64,000 nt of DNA from Pseudaminobacter salicylatoxidans (GCF_003148475.1 NZ_QGGG01000001.1:248001-312000), one strand, 5' to 3'; shown: positions 36,815-48,205, counted from the first letter of the stretch. Notes: generated by a model not told the origin, from the letters alone. Numbers and translations: made by a program.

Positions 36815-36929
36815 AAACACGGCTCAAAGCCGTATCGATTGCGGTGCATCAAAGGGAGAACGATGCGCCGCATGGAAGAGAGGAGCGCCCCGGCCTGCAG
36901 TCGGATGCGCAAAAATCAGTGGAGGGAAC

Positions 36930-38528
36930 ATGATCAGGAAACTTGCAATCATCTCGACGATTGCGGCATCGCTGCTTGCGGGTGCCGCGTCCTTCGCGTC
37001 TGCCGAAGAGCCGCGCGCGGGCGGTGTCATCAACTTCGTCGCGCCCTACGGCTCCAGCTTCTCGTCGCTGGATATTCATGCGTCCGCGCAGGTCCAGGAC
37101 GAGTTCTGGGCCAAGGCCATCCACCGTTCGCTTTACGATTGGGACGCCAATGACAACAAGCCGGTGCTGGGGCTGGCGACCGACGTTTCAATCTCGGACG
37201 ACAAGCTGACCTACACCTACAAGCTGCGGCAGGACGCCTATTTCCACGACGGCAAGCAGATGACCGCCGACGACATCATCTACAGCTACACCCGCATCAT
37301 GGATCCCGCGAAGGCCTATCCGGCCGCGCAGTACATCAGCAATATCAAGGGCGCGACCGAATACAACGAAGGCAAGGCCAAGGAAATCTCCGGTCTCAAG
37401 AAGATCGACGATTTCACGCTGGCAATCACGCTGACCGATCCGATCGATCCGGCCTTCCAGTTCATGCCCAACTACACGGCGATCTATCCGGCCGGCGCGG
37501 CGGAGAAGGAAGGCTTCTTCACCCACCCCGTTGGTCTTGGCCCTTATAAATTTGCCGAATACGTGCCGGGATCGCGGCTCACCGTCGAGAAAAACGACAA
37601 ATATTATGACAAGGGCAAGCCCTACGCCGACAAGATCAACATCATGATCATGGGCGACGCGTCGGCGCGCGACGTGGCGTTCCGCAACAAGGAAGTTGAC
37701 GTTTCGGTTCTAGGGCCGGCGCAATATGTCGCCTACAAGGCCGACCCGGAACTGGCCAAGAACATCCTCGAAGTGGCGGAAGTCTATACCCGCTATGTCG
37801 GTTTCAACCCCGACTTCAAACCGTTCCAGGACAAGCGGGTTCGTCAGGCGATTAACTATGCGATCGATTCCGACCTGATCATCAAGAGGCTGGCCAAGGA
37901 GAAGGCCTATCGCGCCGCCGGCTGGCTGCCTGTGTCGTCGCCCGCGTATGACAAGGACGCCAAGCCCTATCCGTACGATCCCGAAAAGGCCAAGGCGCTG
38001 CTGGCCGAGGCCGGCTATCCGGACGGCTTCGAGTTCGAGTTGACGGCTACCCAGAACGAAAGCTGGGGGCTCACGATCGTGGAGGCCATCATCCCGATGC
38101 TCGACAAGGTCGGCATCAAGGTGAAGGCCAAGCCGGTAGAAAGCTCGGTCTTGTCCGAAGCGGTGCCGGGCGGCGATTTCCAGGCCTTCATGTGGTCGTC
38201 GGAAAGCGGGCCGGATTCTCTGACCGCGTTGCGCTGCTTCTACTCCAAGACCCCGCAGGCTTCCTGCAACTATGAGAAGTTCAACAATGCGGACTTCGAC
38301 AAGCTGATCGATGAGGCGCGTCAGGCCGCGACGGAAGACGAAAAGAACGAGTTGCTGCGCAAGGCCAACAACCTGCTGCAGGAAGAAGCACCGGTGTGGT
38401 TCTTCAACTACAACAAGGCGGTCATGGCCTATCAGCCCTGGCTGCATGGCGTTCAGCCCAACTCCATGGAAATGGCGATCCAGTCCTATGAAAAGCTCTG
38501 GGTCGATGACACCGTGCCGAACCGGTAA
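36930..38528 (+). CDS. Peptide-type ABC transporter substrate-binding protein (SBP family 5, DppA/OppA-like)
   Basis: This 532-residue periplasmic protein has a Sec signal (MIRKLAIISTIAASLLAGAASFASAEE). The family 5 features are LTYTYKLRQDAYFHDGKQMTADDIIYSYTR (in part), VGLGPYKFAEYVPG, VRQAINYAID and a C-terminal lobe ending WVDDTVPNR. GTGGAGGGAAC precedes the ATG. It is the first transporter gene of the operon and is separated from the permease genes by a 181-bp stretch with a strong hairpin, which would let its message accumulate more than that of the permeases. Confidence 0.94.
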   Translation: MIRKLAIISTIAASLLAGAASFASAEEPRAGGVINFVAPYGSSFSSLDIHASAQVQDEFWAKAIHRSLYDWDANDNKPVLGLATDVSISDDKLTYTYKLRQDAYFHDGKQMTADDIIYSYTRIMDPAKAYPAAQYISNIKGATEYNEGKAKEISGLKKIDDFTLAITLTDPIDPAFQFMPNYTAIYPAGAAEKEGFFTHPVGLGPYKFAEYVPGSRLTVEKNDKYYDKGKPYADKINIMIMGDASARDVAFRNKEVDVSVLGPAQYVAYKADPELAKNILEVAEVYTRYVGFNPDFKPFQDKRVRQAINYAIDSDLIIKRLAKEKAYRAAGWLPVSSPAYDKDAKPYPYDPEKAKALLAEAGYPDGFEFELTATQNESWGLTIVEAIIPMLDKVGIKVKAKPVESSVLSEAVPGGDFQAFMWSSESGPDSLTALRCFYSKTPQASCNYEKFNNADFDKLIDEARQAATEDEKNELLRKANNLLQEEAPVWFFNYNKAVMAYQPWLHGVQPNSMEMAIQSYEKLWVDDTVPNR

Positions 38529-38544
38529 GCACGGCTGAAACGGG

Positions 38545-38573
38545 GAAGCCGGCGATCAGGCCGCCGGCTTCCG
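38545..38573 (+). promoter_or_regulatory. Intra-operon hairpin after the binding-protein gene
   Basis: GGAAGCCGGC and GCCGGCTTCC form a perfect 10-bp stem around GATCAGGCC, 17 bp after the stop. No T run follows, so it is more likely an mRNA 3'-end stabiliser or attenuator than a full terminator. This placement is common after binding-protein genes that must be expressed in excess. Confidence 0.6.
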
Positions 38574-38709
38574 CCGCCTCGCGCCGCCGTGCCCTTCGCG
38601 GGTGCGGCCGGTCAGGAGCGCCATCCCCGGCGCTCATAAAACCCCGATGTGACGACACGGATTCGCGCGGAATCCGCCGCCGCATCGCAGGTGGAGGAGA
38701 ACAATACCG

Positions 38710-39645
38710 GTGCTACGCTTCGTCTTGCGCCGCCTTCTGCAGATGATCCCGACCATCGTCGCGGTGTCGCTGCTGATATTCGTCATTTTCAGCATTGTGC
38801 CCGGCAGCATTGCCTCCAGCATGATCGCGGACGGACGCGGAAGAAACGACCCCAAACTCGTCGAACGGATCAATCAGGAATTCGGCCTCGACCGGCCCGT
38901 CTATGTGCGGTTCGGCGATTATCTGGTGAGCCTCGCCAAATTCGATCTCGGGACCTCCTTCCGCACCCGCCAGCCGGTCTCGGCGATGATCGGCGAGCGA
39001 TTGTGGCCGACATTGAAGCTGGCTTTCGCGGCCATGTGCGTGGCGATTTTCATCGGCCTGCCACTCGGTTTCATCGCCGCGCTCAAGCCCGGCTCCCTTC
39101 TCGACAGCCTCACCATGGTGGGCGCGATCTCGGGCCTGTCGCTGCCGCAGTTCTGGCTGGGCCTGCTTGCGATGTATCTGTTTGCGCTCACGCTCGGCTG
39201 GCTGCCGAGTTTCGGCTATGGCGACGGTGGCTTGCGCAACATCATATTGCCGGCGCTGACGCTCGGGGTCGCGCCGCTGGCGCTGCTGGCGCGCACCACG
39301 CGCGCGGCCGTGCTTGAGGTGATGAACGCCGATTTCATCCGCACTGCCCGTTCCAAGGGCATGAACAGCTTCCGGCTGGTGAAGTGGCATGTGGTGCGCA
39401 ACGCGCTGGTGCTGGTCATCACCACGCTCGGCCTGCAGTTCGGCTCGATGATGGGCCAGGCCGTGGTGGTGGAGAAGCTGTTCTCCTGGCCCGGCCTCGG
39501 CTCGCTGCTGATCGACAGCGTAAGCCTGCGCGACATACCGGTGGTGCAAGGCAGCATTCTCGTGCTGGTGCTGTGCTTCCTTCTCGTCAACACGCTGGTC
39601 GATGTTCTCTATGCGGTCATCGATCCGCGCATCAGCCACGGGTAG
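38710..39645 (+). CDS. Peptide-type ABC transporter permease, DppB/OppB family
   Basis: This 311-residue inner-membrane permease has the canonical start VLRFVLRRLLQMIPTIVAVS (GTG 38710, after GGAGGAG) with helix 1 at about 10-30, five more helices, the loop FIRTARSKGMNSFRLVKWHVVRNAL (in part) that contacts the ATPases, and the IDPRISHG end. It is 5 bp upstream of the second permease. Confidence 0.95.
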   Translation: MLRFVLRRLLQMIPTIVAVSLLIFVIFSIVPGSIASSMIADGRGRNDPKLVERINQEFGLDRPVYVRFGDYLVSLAKFDLGTSFRTRQPVSAMIGERLWPTLKLAFAAMCVAIFIGLPLGFIAALKPGSLLDSLTMVGAISGLSLPQFWLGLLAMYLFALTLGWLPSFGYGDGGLRNIILPALTLGVAPLALLARTTRAAVLEVMNADFIRTARSKGMNSFRLVKWHVVRNALVLVITTLGLQFGSMMGQAVVVEKLFSWPGLGSLLIDSVSLRDIPVVQGSILVLVLCFLLVNTLVDVLYAVIDPRISHG

Positions 39646-39650
39646 GTGCG

Positions 39651-40468
39651 ATGGGCCTGAGACTCAATCTGGTGATTGGCGGCGTGCTGTGCGCCCTCAT
39701 CATCTCCGCGGCGGTGCTCGCGCCCTGGCTGGCGAACTACAACCCGATCCTGGACGCCGACCTGATGAACGCGGAGCTGCCGCCGGATGGCGAATTCTGG
39801 TTCGGCACGGATGCGCAGGGGCGCGATGTCTTCACGCGCATCCTTTATGGCGCGCAGGTGTCGCTCACCGTCGGCATCGGCTCGCAGCTCATCAACACCA
39901 CCATCGGCCTGATCCTCGGCATTTCGGCAGGCTATTTCGGCGGCTGGTGGGACGATTTCGTCAGCGGCCTGACCAACCTGATGCTGTCCATCCCCTCGCT
40001 CATTTTCGCGCTGGCGATCATGGCGGTGCTCGGCCCCGGCCTGCCCAGCCTGTTGATCGCGCTCGGCCTCACCAACTGGTCGTGGACCTGCCGCATCGCG
40101 CGCAGCTCCACGCTGTCGCTGAAGAGCCAGGGCTATGTGCAGGCGGCCAGGACGCTGGGCTATGGTGATGCCCGCATCATGGCCACACAGATCCTGCCCA
40201 ACATGATCGGCCCCGTGCTGGTCATCGCCACGCTCGGCATGGGCGACGCCATTCTCGCGGAAGCAGCGCTCTCCTATCTCGGGCTCGGCATACGGCCGCC
40301 GCAGCCGAGCTGGGGCAACATGCTGACCGACGCGCGCGAGTTGATCGTGATCGCACCCTGGGCGGCAATCTTCCCCGGCATCGCCATCTTCCTCACCGTG
40401 CTCGGGCTCAACCTGTTCGGCGACGGCCTGCGCGACTGGCTGGACCCGCATATGAGGACGCGCCGGGC

Positions 40469-40472
<4 letters not shown>
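39651..40472 (+). CDS. Peptide-type ABC transporter permease, DppC/OppC family
   Basis: This 273-residue permease starts at ATG 39651 with helix 1 right at the N-terminus (LNLVIGGVLCALIISAAVLA), followed by FGTDAQGRDVFTRILYGAQ, GYFGGWWDD and the coupling loop STLSLKSQGYVQAARTLGYG, then the LDPHMRTRRA end. It lacks the N-terminal cytoplasmic extension seen in the first importer's DppC. The stop overlaps the next start (ATGA). Confidence 0.95.
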
Positions 40473-42407
<1,935 letters not shown>

Positions 42408-42410
42408 ATC

Positions 42411-42537
42411 ATGTTGCGGCCAGGCGGGGTCGCCTGGCGTCGCACACATGCGGCAAAATCAATTAGACAGACCATGACGTCGTCCGAAACCGCTGCACGC
42501 TTTTCGCTGATGCGGTCCTTCGGTTCGGCATCATGGT
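42411..42537. repeat. RIME-like repeat with two palindromes (copy B, opposite orientation)
   Basis: Stem 2 is GCCAGGCG-GGGT-CGCCTGGC (42419-42438) and stem 1 spans 42471-42537 with imperfect arms beginning ACCATGACGTCGTCCGAA and ending TTCGG..ATCATGGT. The outer half of copy B aligns closely with copy A in reverse complement, and the stem 2 sequences differ while keeping perfect pairing. It lies between the convergent ABC operon and the metal ATPase gene. Confidence 0.85.
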
Positions 42538-42545
42538 CTGAGCGA

Positions 42546-44513
42546 TCAGCCGGCCGCCTGTTCGCCGGTCTGCCGCGGCGGGTTTGCGACAGCGGCCGCC
42601 TTGCCGCCGGGCGTGGAGCCGGACGGCCCGATCAGGGCGCGCAGCGCGTTGAGGATCACGGCAATGTCGATGACCTCCTGCAAGAGCGCGCCGGCAACCG
42701 GGGTTATGTAGCCGAAGGCGGCTGCTATCATGGCGATGCCGGAGAGCCCGAGGCCGACGACGATGCTCTGCATGGCGATGGCGCGCGTGCGCAGAGAGAT
42801 CGAATAGGCTTCCGCCACGCGGTCGAGCCGGTCCACGAGGATGACGATGTCCGCCGCCTCGGAGGAGGCGGTCGCGCCGCGCGCACCCATGGCGATGCCG
42901 ACATTGGCGGCTGCCAGCGCGGGTGCATCGTTGATGCCGTCGCCGACCATCATGGTCGGCTGGCGCGCGCTTTCGACCTCGACCGCCGCGACTTTTTCGG
43001 CCGGGCTCTTGTCGGCAAAGGCTTCGTCGAGACCGAGCGAGCGCGCCACCGTGTAAGCGGCTTCCGAATCGTCGCCAGTCACCATGATGATGCGCGAGAC
43101 GCCCGCCTCGCGCAGTCGCGCCAGTGCCGTCGGGGTATCCTCGCGGACGGCATCGGCCATGATGACGATTGCCGAGAACCGGCCGTCGATCGACAGGTAA
43201 ACCGACAGGGCCGAGCGATCCTCCGCGGCCGCCGCAGCCTCTTTCGCCCAGTCCGGCAGAGGCGCGCCGCCCAGCACAAGTGAGCGCGTCCCGGCTTTCA
43301 GGCGCCTGCCTTCGACAAAACCCTCGATGCCGGAGCCGCGAAACTCGCGCACCTCGCGGGGGTGTGAAAGTGTCTTTCCTCTGCCGCGCACGAGGTCGAT
43401 CAGGGTCTGGGCCAGCACATGGTGCGAAGCTTGTTCCAGCGAGGCAAGCAGGCGTAAAGCCTCGTCGGCCGAAACCCCCGGCGCGGTCGCGAAAGCCGTC
43501 AGTCGCGCGCCGCCCTCGGTCAGCGTTCCGGTCTTGTCGAAGATGGCGGTGCGAATTTGCGAAAGCGCTTCGAGCGCGGCACTGCCCTTCATGAGGATGC
43601 CTTCGCGTGCCGCGCGCGACACGCCGCCGATGAAGGCAACCGGGGCGGCCAGGATCAACGGGCAGGGCGTGGCCACCACCAGCACGGCCAGAGCCCTTAT
43701 GCTCTCGCCCGACAGCCACCAGGCAAGGCCCGCCACGATCAGCGTGGTCGGCAACAGGAACAGCGCGAAGCGATCGGCGACGCGGATGAAGGGCGCTTTC
43801 GCGGTCTGCGCGGCCTCGACCATCCTGATGATGCCGGCATAGGTGCTTTCGCTTGCGGATGCGGAGGCATGCAGCCGGAAGGCTTCGCCGGCATTGACGG
43901 TGCCGCTGCGCAGAAGCTCGCCCTGCGCGCGCGTCACCGGCAGGGGCTCGCCGGTCACAGCCGATTCGTCGATCGAGGCGTGGGGATCGGCAAGGTAGCC
44001 GTCCACGGGCAGCAGTTCGCCGGCCCGCACCAGCAACTGGTCGCCAGCCTGCACCTCGTCCACCGAAATGTCGGTCAGCACGTCTCCCAGCCATTTGTGC
44101 GCCACGCGCGGCGTCCGGTCGCGCAGGGATTTGAGGTCGCGCTCGGCCTTTCCACGCGCATAGTCCTCCAGAATGTTGCCGCCGGTATACATGATGGCGA
44201 CGACCACGCCCGCGAGCGGCTGGCCCATCACAATGGCGGCCGTCATGGACACCAGGGCAATGGCGTCCACGCCCATGCGGCCTATGAGGAAGTCGCGCAC
44301 GATCGAATAGGCAAGAGCCAGGATGACCGGAACCGTCGCCACGCTCCAGATCAGATGGGCATCGACCCGCCATCCCCCAAACGGAGCGAACAGGCCAAGT
44401 GCCAGGCCCACTACCGCAATGGCGAAGAAGGTGAGGTGGAAAGCGCGTTCGGTCATCTTTGCCGCGAGGTTTCGTTGCAACTCGGCCAGCGGGCCAGGCA
44501 AAGATGATCGCAT
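42546..44513 (-). CDS. P1B-type heavy-metal ATPase without N-terminal metal domain
   Basis: This 655-residue inner-membrane pump has the transport motif TPCPL (282-286), actuator TGEP (187-190), phosphorylation site DKTGT with Asp326, GDGINDAPALA and about eight helices. There is no HMA domain or His-rich N-terminus. The HP dipeptide of P1B pumps is His365-Val366 (ASHHVLAQ), so the Pro is replaced. The last helix reads LLQEVIDIAVILNALR, which does not match the cadmium/zinc or copper signatures I know, so metal specificity is open. A cysteine-rich mini-gene lies 30 bp upstream in the same direction. Confidence 0.92.
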   Translation of the reverse strand: MRSSLPGPLAELQRNLAAKMTERAFHLTFFAIAVVGLALGLFAPFGGWRVDAHLIWSVATVPVILALAYSIVRDFLIGRMGVDAIALVSMTAAIVMGQPLAGVVVAIMYTGGNILEDYARGKAERDLKSLRDRTPRVAHKWLGDVLTDISVDEVQAGDQLLVRAGELLPVDGYLADPHASIDESAVTGEPLPVTRAQGELLRSGTVNAGEAFRLHASASASESTYAGIIRMVEAAQTAKAPFIRVADRFALFLLPTTLIVAGLAWWLSGESIRALAVLVVATPCPLILAAPVAFIGGVSRAAREGILMKGSAALEALSQIRTAIFDKTGTLTEGGARLTAFATAPGVSADEALRLLASLEQASHHVLAQTLIDLVRGRGKTLSHPREVREFRGSGIEGFVEGRRLKAGTRSLVLGGAPLPDWAKEAAAAAEDRSALSVYLSIDGRFSAIVIMADAVREDTPTALARLREAGVSRIIMVTGDDSEAAYTVARSLGLDEAFADKSPAEKVAAVEVESARQPTMMVGDGINDAPALAAANVGIAMGARGATASSEAADIVILVDRLDRVAEAYSISLRTRAIAMQSIVVGLGLSGIAMIAAAFGYITPVAGALLQEVIDIAVILNALRALIGPSGSTPGGKAAAVANPPRQTGEQAAG

Positions 44514-44543
44514 GGCCTTTCCGAGAATCCCATGGCCACTAAC

Positions 44544-44618
44544 TTATCTGCGGTTACAGCAACTGCAACCGCAGCCGCAGCCGCCGGGACAAGTGCGGCA
44601 GGCTGGCCGGGTGGTCAT
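44544..44618 (-). CDS. Candidate 24-residue cysteine-rich peptide (metallothionein-like)
   Basis: An ATG at 44618 opens a 24-codon frame ending at TAA 44546-44544. The peptide has seven cysteines at residues 7, 10, 14, 16, 18, 20 and 21 ([15 protein letters not shown]), plus Arg and Gly, which is what a metal-thiolate peptide looks like. It lies 30 bp upstream of, and co-directional with, the metal ATPase. Against it: no convincing ribosome binding site (only GGAA 9 bases upstream), very small size, and a GC-repeat-like DNA stretch in which the plus strand codes Ala/Thr. I recognise no family; it is a prediction from composition and context. Confidence 0.4.
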   Translation of the reverse strand: MTTRPACRTCPGGCGCGCSCCNRR

Positions 44619-44632
44619 GGAGGGATATTCCG

Positions 44633-45646
44633 ATGCAGCTTGGCGTGGTCGGACTTGGTCGCATGGGAGGCAATATCGCGCGCCGGCTGATGCGGGCGGG
44701 GCAGAATTGCGTGGTGTTCGACACCATCAGCATGCCGCGCGAGGCTCTGGCGAAAGAGGGGGCGATCGCCACCACGTCACTCGCCGCCCTGGTTGAGGCG
44801 CTCGGCGAGAAACCGCGCGCGGTGTGGCTGATGTTGCCTGCCGGTCAGATCACCGAGGATGCGGTTGCCGAACTGGGCAGGCTGCTGGACACGGGCGACA
44901 TCGTCATCGATGGCGGCAACACCTTCTACAAGGACGACATCAGGCGTGCGAGGACGCTTGCCGGCAAGGGTATCCGCTACATCGATTGCGGCACGTCGGG
45001 CGGCGTCTGGGGGCTGCAACGCGGCTATTGCATGATGATCGGCGGTCCGAAGGAAGCCGTGGATCATCTCGACCCGGTCTTCGCCGCCTTGGCGCCGGGA
45101 ATGGGAGATATTCCCCGCACGCAGGGACGCGGAAAGCGCGATCCGCGCGCCGAGCGCGGCTACATCCATGCCGGGCCGGCGGGGGCGGGCCATTTCGTCA
45201 AGATGGTGCATAACGGCATCGAATACGGGCTCATGCAGGCCTATGCCGAGGGCTTCGACATATTGCGCAATCGCGATTCGGCCGACCTGCCGGAAGACGA
45301 GCGTTTTTCGCTCGATCTGCCGGATATTGCCGAGGTCTGGCGACGCGGCAGCGTCATCTCGTCATGGCTGCTCGATCTGGCGGCCATCGCGCTGGCGAAG
45401 GATGCGGGCCTGGGCGACTTCTCAGGCTACGTTCAGGATTCCGGCGAAGGTCGCTGGACGGTCGAGGCCGCGCTGGAAGAAGCCGTGTCGGCCGATGTGC
45501 TTTCGGCGGCGCTTTTCGCGCGGTTCCGCTCGCGCCGCGAGCATACTTTTGGCGAAAAGATACTGTCGGCCATGCGTTTTGGCTTCGGCGGGCATATCGA
45601 GGGCGTCGAGCCGACCGATCCGGAACCCGACCCGAGATCGTCATGA
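44633..45646 (+). CDS. gnd: 6-phosphogluconate dehydrogenase, decarboxylating, short (GndA/YqeC-like) form
   Basis: This 337-residue cytoplasmic enzyme oxidises 6-phosphogluconate to ribulose 5-phosphate. It shows the nucleotide site [28 protein letters not shown], the substrate loop [21 protein letters not shown] and the catalytic Lys in [13 protein letters not shown]. At 337 residues it is the short NAD-preferring type, not the 470-residue Gnd. GGAGGGATATTCC precedes the ATG. It is divergent from the metal ATPase unit across a region that also encodes the cysteine-rich candidate. Confidence 0.93.
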   Translation: MQLGVVGLGRMGGNIARRLMRAGQNCVVFDTISMPREALAKEGAIATTSLAALVEALGEKPRAVWLMLPAGQITEDAVAELGRLLDTGDIVIDGGNTFYKDDIRRARTLAGKGIRYIDCGTSGGVWGLQRGYCMMIGGPKEAVDHLDPVFAALAPGMGDIPRTQGRGKRDPRAERGYIHAGPAGAGHFVKMVHNGIEYGLMQAYAEGFDILRNRDSADLPEDERFSLDLPDIAEVWRRGSVISSWLLDLAAIALAKDAGLGDFSGYVQDSGEGRWTVEAALEEAVSADVLSAALFARFRSRREHTFGEKILSAMRFGFGGHIEGVEPTDPEPDPRSS

Positions 45647-45673
45647 TCCGACATGCCGCAAGGCAATGGGGCG

Positions 45674-46135
45674 TTACTTCGACAATTGCGCGGCGGCGCG
45701 CGACGACACCGTTATCCTGTCGAGGCAATCCTGCACGGTTTTGCCGTCAGCCTTGCAGTCGAGCACGCCATTGACCAGCACGCTGCCGATGCCATCGCAA
45801 CGCAGGTCTTCGAGGTCGAAGCTCTTGACGTATTTCCGGCTTGCCGGAAGCGGGCCGAGATCGAGCGCGATACGCCGGTCGATCACGCTGTCGGGGCGAA
45901 ACAGAACGAGGTCGAGTTTCAGCACGGAATAGGCCGTCGCGGTCGGGTTGTTGGCCACGATGTAGGCGCGGCAACCCGCGCCGTTGTCCTCCAGCTTGTT
46001 CAGCTCGACCGAAATGTTCTGCGGTGCGGGCTGGTTCTGGGCATGCGCTGCCGGTCCGGCAACAAACATGCTCAGCGCCATGCAGGCGGATGCGACGGCA
46101 AAATGCCGGCATGGGCGTGGAAGACGTGCGGCCAT
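45674..46135 (-). CDS. Conserved-looking secreted protein of unknown function
   Basis: This 153-residue protein has a Sec signal (about residues 1-32, ending AAHAQNQ). The mature part of about 120 residues is beta-rich with two or three cysteines (GAGCRAYIVANNPTATAYSV, LDLVLFRPDSVIDRRIALDLG, FDLEDLRCDGIGSVLVNGVLDC). GAGGGA lies 7 bases upstream of ATG 46135. I do not recognise a characterised family; similar small periplasmic proteins exist in other Rhizobiales from memory. Confidence 0.8.
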   Translation of the reverse strand: MAARLPRPCRHFAVASACMALSMFVAGPAAHAQNQPAPQNISVELNKLEDNGAGCRAYIVANNPTATAYSVLKLDLVLFRPDSVIDRRIALDLGPLPASRKYVKSFDLEDLRCDGIGSVLVNGVLDCKADGKTVQDCLDRITVSSRAAAQLSK

Positions 46136-46299
46136 GCTGATTTCCCTCGGTGGAAGCGGCTTTGAGCGCCTTCAAAGCCGGATTTGGAGGGGAATATTTC
46201 GCGGCAGCCGGTTTCGGCAAGAGTGGGGGACGCGATCTTCCGGCCGGTCTATGCTTCGGACGGGCGGCCGGAAGCTGCGATGTTTCCCCTGAATGCCGC

Positions 46300-47037
46300 T
46301 CAAAGATGACGGTTGCGCGGGCGATAGCGGGCGACGAGCTTCTCGTTGACTTCCTTTGCGCCGGGCATGTTGGCGCTCAGATAGATCGGCGCATCCGCTC
46401 CCGACGATTGCAGGCGCACGGCGACCTCGGCAAACACGGCATTCATCAGCGCCGCACCTATGGAGGTCGAGATCGGCCCGACGCGCAACTCGCTGCCGGG
46501 CACGCTCATCGTGGCGTCGCCGGGAGGGGCGCCGTTATCGAGCACGATGTCTGCCACGTCGGCTACGCGGGTGCGGCCGCGCGCGGCCTGTTTCGAGTAT
46601 TCTTCCGAGGTGATGGCGATCACGGTCGCGCCGCGCGCCTTGCCGAGCTGCGCGGCCTCGACGGTGGCGGTGTTGACGCCGCTGTTGGAAACGATGATCA
46701 GCACATCGTCGGGGCTCATCGGATAGTGCTCGAAGACCGGCACGATCACGCCGGGCATGCGCTCGAACGTCGTGCTGGCGACCGCGCCTTCATGAACCAT
46801 GAGCGGGGTGGACAGGACCGGGACGGTGAGCGCCAGCCCGCCGGCGCGGTAATGCGCTTCCTCGGCCATCGTGTGGCTGTGCCCGGTGCCGAAAATATAG
46901 ACCAGACCGTCGGCCCTGGCCGTGCGCTCCACCGCATCGGCCGCATCCGCGATCGCATCCGCATTCTCTACCAGCAGGCGTCCCATGCGGGCGGTGAGAT
47001 CGGCCAGATAGGCGGCGGCAGTCGGCGTCTTGGTCAT
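46300..47037 (-). CDS. SIS-domain sugar-phosphate-binding protein
   Basis: This 245-residue protein starts at ATG 47037 after GGGAAG. It has the SIS fold: LVYIFGTGHSHTMAEEAHYRAGG, LIIVSNSGVNTATVEAAQLGKARGATVIAITSEE (both in part), with Ser-rich phosphosugar loops. Stand-alone SIS proteins of this size (COG4821 type) act as phosphosugar isomerases or as sensors. It has no HTH and no N-terminal regulatory domain. No sugar transporter gene is next to it. Confidence 0.88.
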   Translation of the reverse strand: MTKTPTAAAYLADLTARMGRLLVENADAIADAADAVERTARADGLVYIFGTGHSHTMAEEAHYRAGGLALTVPVLSTPLMVHEGAVASTTFERMPGVIVPVFEHYPMSPDDVLIIVSNSGVNTATVEAAQLGKARGATVIAITSEEYSKQAARGRTRVADVADIVLDNGAPPGDATMSVPGSELRVGPISTSIGAALMNAVFAEVAVRLQSSGADAPIYLSANMPGAKEVNEKLVARYRPRNRHL

Positions 47038-47198
47038 CGCATTCTTCCCGGATTTTCGTTTGGCACGCGCCGCCAGGCAGTGGTCGCGACGGAGCCCGCT
47101 ACGGGTATGATCCACCACATGCGGCAAGTGTAAAGCACTCCGGCAATATTATCCCGGAACTTTGCCGGTAAGACGGGCAGGAGCGCCTTGCGACAAGC

Positions 47199-48086
47199 CT
47201 ATGCCATCGCCTCGCCCACCATCTCGATCAGTATCTGCGCCAGCGGGCCTGGCGGACGCTCGATGGGCCACACCACGCCGACCGTGCGTGTGGGATGGAG
47301 CTGGGCATCGACGCTGCGCAGGATCCTGACCGTGCCGTTCCTGATCTCCTCCTCGAAGAAATAGCTGGTGGCGAAGGACCAGCCCAGCCCGTTGCGGATC
47401 ATCAGGCGTATCTGCTCCAGGTCGTTTGCGGTCCACACATCGGAACTGAAGGTGCGCCCGCTGCGCTCCATGTCCACGCCATAGGAGCCGATATAATAGA
47501 TCTGCCGCGCGGCCTGGAAATCCGCCATGGTCAGCGGCCCCTCCTTCTGCGCCAGAGGGTGGCTGGAGGCAGCGGCGGGGCTCATGGCGATCTGCTGGAA
47601 GGAGCGGCCCTCCATGCCGAGCGGCAGCGCCGCCACCAGCGCCAGCGCGAAATCGACATGGCCTTCGCGCAAATCGTCCCACAGCGTGTTGAGCGAGCTG
47701 GTGAAGAATTGCAGGCGCACGCGCTCGTGCTGCGCGGCAAAGAGCTTGAGCGCCTTATGCAGCGGCGATTGCGGAAACAGCACGTCCACGGCGATGCGGA
47801 TGCGTGTTTCCTCGCCCTTCTCCAGCGAAGCGGCATGGAAGGTGAAGCGGCGCGCATGCTCCATCACCGCGCGGGCCTCGGCGTAAAGCGCGCGGCCACG
47901 CTCGGTCAGTTCGGAGTGCTTCGGCCCGCGCTCCAGCAGCGGAAAGCCGCAATAGGCTTCGAGCTGGGCCAGCGAATAGCTGATGGAAGAGACGGCGCGG
48001 CCAAGTTCGCGCGCAGCCCCTGAAAAACTGCCCCGGTCGGCGACCGAGATGAAGGCGGTGAGGTGATCGACAAGGTTCGGGTGCAT
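47199..48086 (-). CDS. LysR-family transcriptional regulator
   Basis: This 295-residue regulator carries the HTH DRGSFSGAARELGRAVSSISYSLAQLE and a type 2 periplasmic-binding-like effector domain. It is divergent from the acyl-CoA ligase / Liv importer operon, the classical LysR arrangement, so it probably activates it. A weak inverted TCGAAC-AAA-GTTTCCGA sequence near 48096 lies in the 119-bp gap to the leader ORF; a defined T-N11-A box is not clear-cut. Confidence 0.92.
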   Translation of the reverse strand: MHPNLVDHLTAFISVADRGSFSGAARELGRAVSSISYSLAQLEAYCGFPLLERGPKHSELTERGRALYAEARAVMEHARRFTFHAASLEKGEETRIRIAVDVLFPQSPLHKALKLFAAQHERVRLQFFTSSLNTLWDDLREGHVDFALALVAALPLGMEGRSFQQIAMSPAAASSHPLAQKEGPLTMADFQAARQIYYIGSYGVDMERSGRTFSSDVWTANDLEQIRLMIRNGLGWSFATSYFFEEEIRNGTVRILRSVDAQLHPTRTVGVVWPIERPPGPLAQILIEMVGEAMA

Positions 48087-48205
48087 TCAGGTTTTTCGAA
48101 CAAAGTTTCCGATACTTTCCATATTACCAGAAAGCTCTTAGGCTGCTAGCGTCACGATCGGGTCAAGCGACCATAGCCTTGTTGTAAGCTTTGGGAGGAG
48201 CGAAC

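Noticed and set aside
35186..36820. A 544-codon minus-strand frame opposite the amidohydrolase gene
   Set aside because: It mirrors the real gene end to end and shows no domain pattern.
44532..44670. Plus-strand ORF beginning [18 protein letters not shown] in front of gnd
   Set aside because: Low-complexity Ala/Thr translation of the same GC-repeat-like DNA, weak ribosome binding site, and it runs into gnd in another frame. The minus-strand cysteine frame is more specific, though it shares the low-complexity caveat.
47140..47168. CCGGCAA ... TTGCCGG hairpin after the lysR-like gene
   Set aside because: The 15-base loop and lack of a T run make a terminator call unsafe.
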